This document shows, piece after piece, positions 1 through 4,837 of a stretch of DNA of 8,617 nt. The stretch lies in the NCBI GenBank assembly GCA_004557285.1, contig SFEK01000088.1, positions 1 through 8,617 on the forward strand, read 5' to 3'. This DNA comes from Bacteroidales bacterium. Its GTDB lineage: Bacteria; Bacteroidota; Bacteroidia; Bacteroidales; Bacteroidaceae. How positions within the stretch are numbered: position 1 is the first letter of the stretch; each line of letters starts with the position of its first letter. The translations under genes and the position numbers were made by a program. The notes below the pieces were generated by a model. That model did not search any database. It had not been told where the DNA came from and saw only the letters and a list, made by a program, of their open reading frames with translations.

Positions 1-1
1 C

Positions 2-1027
2 AAAACCTTCGCTCTCAGGGAAATACATGCGAAAATGATGAAGGGAGCGAATGTGAATTGGATTCGTGACATGGTCATTGACCGCACCGACCAGCTGGTC
101 GGGGACTCGCTGTGGTTCTACAAGCAGGACAAATTGTATGTGGACTTCTCCGTGACGATGAATGACTCCTCCAAGTTCGTCTCCTTCCTGGGAAACCGGC
201 AGATCGACTATATGAATCCGCAGTTCGGGAAAGAAGCCAGAGATCAGGCCCGTCAGGTGCAGTCATCTTCTGTCCAGGTCATGAAAAATGCCGGAAGAAA
301 GGATGAGGCGTGGTGGAACGAGGCCCGGCCTTACAAGCTTTCGGAGAAGGAACAGAATATTTACAATATGGTGGACTCCATAAAGAACGTCCCGATGTAC
401 AATACCATATACAATATCATAAATACCGCTGTTTCAGGTTATCTGGAGACCAAATATGTGGCATTCGGACCATATTCGCGACTGTACAGTTTCAACAACA
501 TTGAAGGCAACAGGGTCTCTTTCGGCGTACGGACCACATCGGAATTGAGCCGGAAGTTCAGGCTGGAGGGCTATTTGGGCTACGGCTTCAAGGATAAGGA
601 GTTCAAAGGCGGCGGCTCGTTTGAGTGGATGTTCAGCACCCAGCCTACCATGAAGCTTACCCTGAACGGAAAGCACGACATGCTTCAGCTCGGGAAAGGT
701 AAAAAAGCATTCAATGAGACGAGTCTCCTGTCGTCGCTTTTAAGTAAGAGGGGCAGTGGGAAGAGAAGTCTTGTCAATGAATATTCAATGACGTTTGACT
801 GGGAAATCCGACCGTGGCTGAACACCTCGACGTCATTGGAGTCCCGGAGGATATTCTCCAACGTGTTCGTTCCTATGAAACGGGTGCACCAGCATAGCGA
901 CGGGGCGAGAGATACGGTAATGGTCAATTCCGTGGGTTCCAATGACTTGCGTACCGTACTGCGCTTTTCCAAAGACGAAACTGTAGCACGAGGCGCTTTC
1001 CAGAAGTGGGATTTTCTCGGTACGTGA
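2..1027 (+). CDS. DUF5686-family outer-membrane protein, C-terminal part, 5' cut by the window and probably 3'-truncated
   Basis: The frame is open from base 2 with no stop upstream of the ATG at 35, so the true start lies outside the window. The translation resembles the outer-membrane barrel half of Bacteroidales DUF5686 proteins, which usually carry an N-terminal CarboxypepD_reg-like domain and run to about 800 residues or more. Recognisable stretches are WWNEARPYKLSEKE, IYNMVDSIKNVPMYNT, FGPYSRLYSFNNIEGNR, the alternating barrel strands LEGYLGYGFKDKEFKGGGSFEW, shown here only in part, and LRFSKDETVARGAF. The function of the family is unknown; an outer-membrane location is inferred. The protein ends at FLGT followed by TGA, where from memory the family continues (typically GTxYP) for roughly 200 more residues of barrel. 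None of that continuation is seen in any + frame after 1027. A truncated pseudogene is therefore likely, although a short variant cannot be excluded. Family assignment is by recall of motifs, with no database search. Confidence 0.65.
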   Translation, partial: KTFALREIHAKMMKGANVNWIRDMVIDRTDQLVGDSLWFYKQDKLYVDFSVTMNDSSKFVSFLGNRQIDYMNPQFGKEARDQARQVQSSSVQVMKNAGRKDEAWWNEARPYKLSEKEQNIYNMVDSIKNVPMYNTIYNIINTAVSGYLETKYVAFGPYSRLYSFNNIEGNRVSFGVRTTSELSRKFRLEGYLGYGFKDKEFKGGGSFEWMFSTQPTMKLTLNGKHDMLQLGKGKKAFNETSLLSSLLSKRGSGKRSLVNEYSMTFDWEIRPWLNTSTSLESRRIFSNVFVPMKRVHQHSDGARDTVMVNSVGSNDLRTVLRFSKDETVARGAFQKWDFLGT

Positions 1028-1306
1028 ACATTCATCGACTTCTTACAGAACCGTTTTTTTGTACTGGCGGACAAGAAAATGAGGAAGTATGCATTTGAGT
1101 CGATTTTTTCAACGTATCTTTGCGAGGCAAATAGACCGAAGAGTCATTGTCACAGTATGACAGTTTTCCTGGTTTGCACCACAGTGTTTGCACAAACAAG
1201 ATTGCTCAACGAAACTGGCGCGAAGACATCCAAGCAGCATAGTAACCCAACCTTCCATTGCAACTAATTTATTGAACCCACCTGTAATAAATAAACATAC
1301 ATACAA
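1028..1306 (+). other. Intergenic region with a promoter and a long leader
   Basis: No convincing gene is seen between the DUF5686 fragment and the PAP2 gene. The frame 1079-1267 (62 codons) has no recognisable motif. The stretch contains a Bacteroidota-type promoter at 1094-1122, then about 180 nt that would form the leader of the phosphatase mRNA. A small inverted repeat, TGTCA-cagta-TGACA, lies at 1148-1162, just downstream of the expected transcription start. Confidence 0.5.
1094..1122 (+). promoter_or_regulatory. Bacteroidota-type promoter upstream of the PAP2 gene
   Basis: An exact TAnnTTTG box (TATCTTTG, 1115-1122) is preceded by TTTG at 1094-1097. The 17-nt spacing is slightly shorter than the usual 19-21. 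The start of transcription would fall near 1128, giving a leader of about 180 nt before the ATG at 1307. No better promoter is seen closer to the gene. Confidence 0.55.
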
Positions 1307-1873
1307 ATGGATTTCAGAAGAATCATCCTCTGGCTCATTGCTATTATCTGCTTCCATGCAACGGCTTTTGGGCAACACAAATTTGTGGATCGCAGCACTG
1401 ATGTATTATGCCTTGCACCTGCTGCCACGGGATTGGTAAAGGCCCTTGTTGAAAAAGACCGCAAGGGCGTTCTGCAACTGACACTGAGCACAGCCACGGG
1501 CATTGCAGTGAATTACGGCCTCAATGCGTGCATCAAGAAAAATCGTCCCGAGATGCCCAACCAGCCCAGTTGGAGCGACCGCCATGCCTTTCCCAGCACC
1601 CATAGTATGGCCGCCTTTGATGGTGCTACCTTTCTGATGCGTCGCTACGGATGGAAGTGGGGCGTACCTGCGTATGCCGTATCGTGCTATGTGGCGTGGG
1701 GCAGAGTTCATTCAAATAAGCACGACTGGTGGGACGTTTTGGGTGGTGCTGCCATTGGTGCAGGGGCAGCCTTGATATACACCCGACCCTTCGCCAAGAA
1801 AGTAGACTTGACCATATCGCCAGCCGTATTCGGAGAGCAAGGTGGCGGCGTGCATGTAGCCATGCAATTTTGA
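1307..1873 (+). CDS. PAP2 superfamily phosphatase, exported
   Basis: This 188-aa protein is a member of the PAP2 (type 2 phosphatidic acid phosphatase) superfamily, whose members remove phosphate from lipid phosphates or pyrophosphates such as undecaprenyl pyrophosphate, lipid A or phosphatidylglycerol phosphate. The signature is visible: KKNRP at 77-81 (motif C1), FPSTHS at 95-100 (C2, normally PSGH, proton-donor His99), and GRVHSNKHDWWD at 132-143 (C3, nucleophile His139 paired with Asp143, RX5HX3D intact). In C1 the conserved lysine seven residues before Arg80 is Asn73. A hydrophobic N-terminus (about 6-22, ending ATAFGQ) looks like a signal peptide or anchor, and hydrophobic segments at about 57-72 and 118-131 and again at 144-158 fit membrane helices. 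The tail ends in a beta-strand-like GGGVHVAMQF. The substrate is not predictable. A 63-aa gene follows 75 bp later and may be cotranscribed. Confidence 0.85.
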   Translation: MDFRRIILWLIAIICFHATAFGQHKFVDRSTDVLCLAPAATGLVKALVEKDRKGVLQLTLSTATGIAVNYGLNACIKKNRPEMPNQPSWSDRHAFPSTHSMAAFDGATFLMRRYGWKWGVPAYAVSCYVAWGRVHSNKHDWWDVLGGAAIGAGAALIYTRPFAKKVDLTISPAVFGEQGGGVHVAMQF

Positions 1874-1948
1874 AGACACTGCAAGCCTAAGAAAAAATAA
1901 ATAGAAAGTACATTCAATCACAACTAACTAAAATATTACCAAGCCCTT

Positions 1949-2140
1949 ATGAGTGACGGAAATTTTAATCGAAGTATGCTTCCCAGCAATAGTTATCAGA
2001 GTGGTGTGCGGGCTGGACGAAGCCAAATGCGCATCAAGGCTATTCAACTGGTTGATGAGTTATTAAAGGAAGAATTGGTGAATATTGATGAAGGAGAACG
2101 GGCGCAATTCTTGCAGTTGTTTCGCCAGCGCCTGGGGTGA
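1949..2140 (+). CDS. Small conserved-looking protein of unknown function (63 aa)
   Basis: The ORF starts with ATG 75 bp after the PAP2 stop, and no promoter box is seen in the gap, so cotranscription is plausible. The N-terminal third is polar and Asn/Ser-rich (GNFNRSMLPSNSYQSG), followed by a basic patch (VRAGRSQMRIK) and a probable amphipathic helix (AIQLVDELLKEELVNIDEGE, then AQFLQLFRQRL). There is no signal peptide, membrane segment, zinc-binding cysteine or recognisable domain, so the product is probably cytoplasmic. The residue pattern looks like a real protein: charged and hydrophobic residues alternate with helical periodicity. I have an impression of similar tiny proteins in Bacteroidales but cannot name a family. 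A 27-codon ORF begins one base after the stop. Confidence 0.7.
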   Translation: MSDGNFNRSMLPSNSYQSGVRAGRSQMRIKAIQLVDELLKEELVNIDEGERAQFLQLFRQRLG

Positions 2141-2141
2141 G

Positions 2142-2225
2142 ATGTACGAAACAGCTTTGAGCTTTATTGGGGCACATATGAAAGGGGCACGGATTTACCG
2201 TATACCATACCACTGGCTATACTAA
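2142..2225 (+). CDS. Possible micro-ORF (27 aa) directly after the 63-aa gene
   Basis: An ATG follows the upstream TGA by one base (TGAGATG), an arrangement typical of translational coupling, with GGGGTGAG just before it as a possible ribosome-binding patch. The product would be MYETALSFIGAHMKGARIYR plus a short aromatic tail IPYHWLY. It is rich in Tyr, Ile and basic residues, with no known motif. A 27-codon frame can easily occur by chance, so this is only a candidate. Confidence 0.25.
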   Translation: MYETALSFIGAHMKGARIYRIPYHWLY

Positions 2226-2436
2226 TGAAGCGGGTGGAATCGCTTACAAAAAAATAGCACACCTCGCAAAATGTGAGGTGTGAACATTTCGAATTTCTGG
2301 ATAGAAGGTGCGACGCTTCGCATAGGCTGCCGTGACTGGTTGCCGTACGGACACAAAAAAAGTAAACAAGTTTGGGTAAGAATTACCGGACTTGCCTACT
2401 CATCCATTAAATACCTAAAAACTTATCTCAAAATCG
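2226..2436. other. Gene-free region downstream of the tRNA cluster
   Basis: No coding sequence is supported here. An open + frame from 2280 to 2477 runs into the first tRNA and ends in an antisense-tRNA peptide, so it is rejected as a gene. The region holds the terminator at 2248-2282 and a small perfect hairpin, GGTAA-gaa-TTACC, at 2375-2387. On the - strand that hairpin is followed about 10 nt later by a run of seven T, making it a weak secondary termination candidate for the tRNA transcript. Confidence 0.5.
2248..2282 (-). terminator. Intrinsic terminator, end of the tRNA-Val transcript
   Basis: A 10-bp stem (CACACCTCGC at 2258-2267 with GTGAGGTGTG at 2273-2282, one G-U pair) closes a 5-nt AAAAT loop. 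Seven A residues at 2248-2254 on the + strand become a T run right after the stem on the - strand, so termination of leftward transcription is favoured. This would end the tRNA transcript about 160 nt beyond the last tRNA. The hairpin could also help end rightward transcription from the 63-aa gene, but the + side lacks a T run. Confidence 0.75.
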
Positions 2437-2511
2437 TGGGCGCTGAGGGATTCGAACCCCCGACCCTCTGCTTGTAAGGCAGACGCTCTGAACCAGCTGA
2501 GCTAAGCGCCC
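2437..2511 (-). tRNA. tRNA-Val (anticodon UAC), copy 3
   Basis: The 75-nt gene folds as a full cloverleaf. The acceptor stem is GGGCGCT/AGCGCCC with discriminator A73. The anticodon stem TCTGC/GCAGA carries the loop CTTACAA, giving anticodon TAC, which reads valine GUA and GUG. The T loop is TTCGAAT. The 3' CCA is not encoded. It is the last gene in transcription order and identical to the two upstream copies. Confidence 0.97.
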
Positions 2512-2560
2512 TTCAATTTCTGAAGGTATATGTCCATCCAACGCTTTTCATCTTTCGAAG

Positions 2561-2635
2561 TGGGCGCTGAGGGATTCGAACCCCCGACCCTCTGCTTGTA
2601 AGGCAGACGCTCTGAACCAGCTGAGCTAAGCGCCC
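2561..2635 (-). tRNA. tRNA-Val (anticodon UAC), copy 2
   Basis: This gene is identical over all 75 nt to the copies at 2437-2511 and 2689-2763, with the same cloverleaf, TAC anticodon and A73, and no encoded CCA. It is separated from its neighbours by unrelated A/T-rich spacers of 49 nt (2512-2560) and 53 nt (2636-2688). Neither spacer holds a clear terminator or promoter, so the three are expected to be processed from one precursor. Confidence 0.97.
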
Positions 2636-2688
2636 GAAAAGGTGAATGGATGCTTGCAGAAAAGAAGCAGGTTGTTTTTTTTGAGAGG

Positions 2689-2763
2689 TGGGCGCTGAGG
2701 GATTCGAACCCCCGACCCTCTGCTTGTAAGGCAGACGCTCTGAACCAGCTGAGCTAAGCGCCC
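2689..2763 (-). tRNA. tRNA-Val (anticodon UAC), copy 1
   Basis: This is the first gene of the leftward triplet, identical to the other two copies and carrying anticodon TAC in the loop CTTACAA. Its mature 5' end (2763) lies 22 nt downstream of the -7 box of a near-consensus Bacteroidota promoter. The 3' flank after A73 reads CCT, so CCA is not encoded. Confidence 0.97.
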
Positions 2764-2785
2764 TTACTTCTTTTCTAAAGCGATG

Positions 2786-2817
2786 CAAAAGTACGGACTA
2801 TTTTTGAAACTGCCAAA
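2786..2817 (-). promoter_or_regulatory. Promoter of the tRNA-Val operon
   Basis: Read on the - strand, TTTG (2817-2814) is followed after exactly 20 nt by TACTTTTG (2793-2786). Both boxes match the Bacteroidota primary sigma consensus TTTG / TAnnTTTG perfectly, at optimal spacing. Such a strong match suits a stable-RNA operon. Transcription would start near 2780, about 17 nt before the first tRNA. Confidence 0.85.
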
Positions 2818-2833
2818 CTTTCTTCGTACTTTT
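2787..2833. repeat. 9-bp inverted repeat around the tRNA promoter
   Basis: AAAAGTACG at 2787-2795 and CGTACTTTT at 2825-2833 are perfect inverted copies separated by 29 nt. The left arm overlaps the -7 box of the tRNA promoter. The right arm creates TACTTTTT at 2827-2834 on the + strand, preceded by TTTG at 2803-2806 with 20-nt spacing, so a mirror-image promoter-like element faces right toward cutC. No gene is known to need that rightward signal. Chance in A/T-rich DNA remains possible. Confidence 0.45.
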
Positions 2834-2845
2834 TTATGATTTTTT

Positions 2846-2889
2846 GTTCTACGCAACGGCGAGAACGGGCTACAATCGACATCTAGCCC
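2846..2889. other. Two abutting stem-loops between cutC and the tRNA promoter
   Basis: Stem-loop one pairs GTTCT (2846-2850) with AGAAC (2862-2866). CGC (2852-2854) and GCG (2859-2861) extend it past a bulged A. Stem-loop two starts on the very next base and pairs GGGCTA (2867-2872) with TAGCCC (2884-2889). Neither has a T run on its 3' side in the leftward direction, so they are not standard intrinsic terminators. They lie just past the end of cutC and may stabilise or end its mRNA. Confidence 0.4.
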
Positions 2890-2894
2890 TTATA

Positions 2895-2936
2895 TGTCAA
2901 ACATTTAGACTAGCGTATCAAACATTTAGGCTAGCG
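2895..2936. repeat. 21-bp tandem duplication over the cutC stop codon
   Basis: Two directly abutting 21-bp units (2895-2915 and 2916-2936) match at 19 of 21 positions and share the core TCAAACATTTAGRCTAGCG. The cutC stop (TTA on the + strand, 2926-2928) lies in the unit proximal to the gene. The period is a multiple of three, and the second unit carries the same stop in the same frame. Confidence 0.85.
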
Positions 2937-3669
2937 CAGTGAGTGCGGAACGAATTTTCAGAACTTCGGCCTCATCCGTTACATAACGGGCAAATTCATC
3001 GCGGTCGGCACTGCCCATCTTCACATCGTCACGGCGAAATGTCATACCACTTTTCACCAGTTGCTTGGCCGAAGCATGTATTTCTGTTGCACCCGTTCGG
3101 CGGATTACTTCGGCAACATTCTTGGAATTGACACCGCAGCCAGGCATCAAGATGATGCGTTGGCCAAACTGTTGTTGCCACTGCGCGATGCGTGCCCCAC
3201 CTTCAAGGGCCGTTGCAGCCGTTCCGCTTGTCAGCAAGCGATGGATACCGATTTCGCACAGGCTGGCAATCCCAGCCTCGGGGTCGCTGCTCATATCCAA
3301 CGCGCGATGGAAGGTCACGGACAGCAATCCAGCCTCTGCCACCAACTGCGCTGTATGATCCACGTCAATACGCCCATCGGCCAACAATCCGCCGATGACC
3401 ACGCCGTGGGCTCCTAGGTCGCGCATGGCCGCCACATCATCGCGCATCGCCTGCCATTCAGCTGAGCTATAGAGAAAATCGCCACCGCGGGGACGTATTA
3501 ACACATGGATAGGAAGGGGAGACAGACGAAGGGCCTCGCGCACCATACCGATGGACGGCGTCAGGCCACCCTCGGTCAAAGCACTGCACAATTCAATACG
3601 GCTGGCACCGCCACGCACTGCCGCCTGCACGCTATCCAAACTGTCGCAACAAACTTCTAGTTTTATCAT
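2926..3669 (-). CDS. cutC: CutC family protein (copper homeostasis protein CutC)
   Basis: This 247-aa protein matches the length of CutC (E. coli about 248) and is a cytoplasmic TIM-barrel protein. The family signatures are all present in order: RIELCSALTEGGLTPSIG at 24-41, VLIRPRGGDFLYS at 56-68, GVVIGGL at 89-95, VTFHRALD at 118-125, LLTSGTA at 145-151, MPGCGVN at 175-181 and EIHASAK at 196-202. CutC was linked to copper tolerance in E. coli, but a direct copper role has been disputed, so the biochemical activity should be regarded as unknown. The ATG at 3669 opens directly into the conserved MIKLEVCCDS, which fixes the start. The gene is separated from the upstream PCMD-like gene by a terminator, so it is expected to have its own promoter. 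A TTTG at 3704-3707 (- strand) is present, but no good -7 box follows. The extreme 3' end lies in a tandem duplication. Confidence 0.95.
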   Translation of the reverse strand: MIKLEVCCDSLDSVQAAVRGGASRIELCSALTEGGLTPSIGMVREALRLSPLPIHVLIRPRGGDFLYSSAEWQAMRDDVAAMRDLGAHGVVIGGLLADGRIDVDHTAQLVAEAGLLSVTFHRALDMSSDPEAGIASLCEIGIHRLLTSGTAATALEGGARIAQWQQQFGQRIILMPGCGVNSKNVAEVIRRTGATEIHASAKQLVKSGMTFRRDDVKMGSADRDEFARYVTDEAEVLKIRSALTALA

Positions 3670-3745
3670 GGGATAGGATTATCGGTAGGTCTTATAATTA
3701 TGCCAAATGCAGGATAAAAAAAGGCCCATAGATTTCGTTATAGAA

Positions 3746-3782
3746 CAAAAAGAAATACCGCACTGTTTTAGGGTGCGGTATT
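3746..3782 (-). terminator. Intrinsic terminator after the PCMD-like gene
   Basis: A perfect 10-bp stem, AATACCGCAC (3754-3763) with GTGCGGTATT (3773-3782), encloses a 9-nt loop. It is followed on the - strand by the T-rich tract TTTCTTTTTG. It begins 10 nt past the stop codon of the PCMD-like gene and should end the leftward Omp85/PCMD transcript before cutC. Confidence 0.88.
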
Positions 3783-3792
3783 CCTTATTATT

Positions 3793-4785
3793 TTAATAAA
3801 CGAGTCGTACATTGTCCACCCAGAAGGTATTGCCCACGCTGCCTACGTAGGCGCCGCCGTGACTGGAATCAAACTGAAGGATGATGTGGGTGGGTGTTTC
3901 ATCGCCTGTGCCCCATTCCTCAATGATGGGCACCATCTTACCCTTGCTGTTGCGCGCATATTTTTGGTTCGCGCCTGTGGCCAAACCCATGTAACTGCTA
4001 TAGCCAGACTGTTTGCTGACATTTCCATAGCGGATGGTGAACTGCGCATTATTCACCCATCCTGTGTTCTTATTGAAGCGGTGCACCATCGTGCCGACAC
4101 GCTTGGCGTGGATGTTGCCTTTCGAATCCTCCCAACGCTGTTGCAGATAGAGCACGCAGTCGGGCATATCAATGCCGTTGACGGTGGAAGCCTTGCCGAA
4201 ACCAGTTTGTTTCACGCGATTGGGTTTGCCCGAAAGTTGCACCTTATAGTCAAAGCAGATCGCCTTGGGGCGCTTGTTGAATTTAATGCCAGCATTGAGC
4301 TTTGCCATGGGGTTCTTCGTTCCCGTGATGGGCTCCTGCGTTTCGCCCAGATAGATGGAGCCGGCTGCCAATACGTCAATATTCACGAGGCCAATCACCT
4401 TGCAATGCTCCAGGTGGGTATAGAGTTTGGCACAATAGCCATGTCCAGGACGTTGTTCACGATATACGGACACGTTTGTTTTGGTGATACCTGCCACTTT
4501 TGCCATCACATTTGACGTGGCCCAGGGAGAGCCACCTTGGTTCTTGTAGGCGTTATTGTTGTTCCAAGTTGCCGTCGGTGCAATTTCGTAAAGTGTTTTG
4601 GTTTCACCACCGAGAACACCACTTTCTGTTACTTTTCGCACAAGCCACTTGTCGAAGTTGCCAAAAGCAATGTACCGTACCGTACCACTTTGAGTTGTTT
4701 CATTCTGACGCGGTGTGAGGCGGTCCGCACACACTCCGCTACCACACACGAGTGTAGCCAGTGTCAACGTTAAGATTGTTTTCAT
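3793..4785 (-). CDS. Secreted PCMD-like protein (putative carbohydrate metabolism domain)
   Basis: Starting at the ATG at 4785 gives 330 aa with a clear Sec signal peptide, MKTILTLTLATLVCGSGVCA, with cleavage expected before Asp21. The open frame extends 115 codons further upstream, but that part overlaps the Omp85 gene in another frame and looks like shadow sequence. The mature protein is beta-rich. Landmarks resembling PCMD-type (PF13201) Bacteroidales proteins are FGNFDKW at 41-47, NAGIKFNKRPKAICFDYKV at 164-182, DCVLYLQQRW at 209-218, and the ending THIILQFDSSHGGAYVGSVG with WVDNVRLVY at 322-330. Such proteins are often surface-exposed and glycan-associated, but activity is unproven. No lipobox is evident: Cys14 follows Leu-Val, which is not canonical. 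The gene follows the Omp85 gene by 52 bp without a clear promoter between them, so the two are probably one operon. It ends at a strong terminator. Confidence 0.6.
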   Translation of the reverse strand: MKTILTLTLATLVCGSGVCADRLTPRQNETTQSGTVRYIAFGNFDKWLVRKVTESGVLGGETKTLYEIAPTATWNNNNAYKNQGGSPWATSNVMAKVAGITKTNVSVYREQRPGHGYCAKLYTHLEHCKVIGLVNIDVLAAGSIYLGETQEPITGTKNPMAKLNAGIKFNKRPKAICFDYKVQLSGKPNRVKQTGFGKASTVNGIDMPDCVLYLQQRWEDSKGNIHAKRVGTMVHRFNKNTGWVNNAQFTIRYGNVSKQSGYSSYMGLATGANQKYARNSKGKMVPIIEEWGTGDETPTHIILQFDSSHGGAYVGSVGNTFWVDNVRLVY

Positions 4786-4837
4786 ACTATAATAATTTGG
4801 GATAGTTTGTATACTACTAGAATGAGAAACGCACGGA

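Noticed and set aside
685..1074. 129-codon - strand frame opposite the DUF5686 fragment
   Set aside because: No recognisable motif, and it lies antisense to a frame with recognisable family sequence.
1079..1267. 62-codon + strand frame in the gap before the PAP2 gene
   Set aside because: The composition is irregular, the frame spans a promoter whose start lies inside it, and it shows no DUF5686 tail or other motif.
2280..2477. + strand open frame ending in VGAEGFEPPTLCL
   Set aside because: The tail is the well-known false peptide made by translating antisense through a tRNA gene, and the rest shows no motif.
2437..2763. Three regularly spaced identical repeats that could suggest a CRISPR-like array
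   Set aside because: The repeats fold as complete tRNA-Val cloverleaves and there are no cas genes.
2513..2788. - strand open frame containing SSAGSERLPYKQRVGGSNPS
   Set aside because: It is a translation through two tRNA-Val genes and their spacers; the RNA genes explain the sequence.
3061..3417. + strand frames opposite cutC
   Set aside because: cutC has every family motif in order on the - strand, so these are shadows.
3859..4515. 218-codon + strand frame opposite the PCMD-like gene
   Set aside because: The - strand frame has a signal peptide, family-like motifs and a matching terminator; the + frame has none of these.
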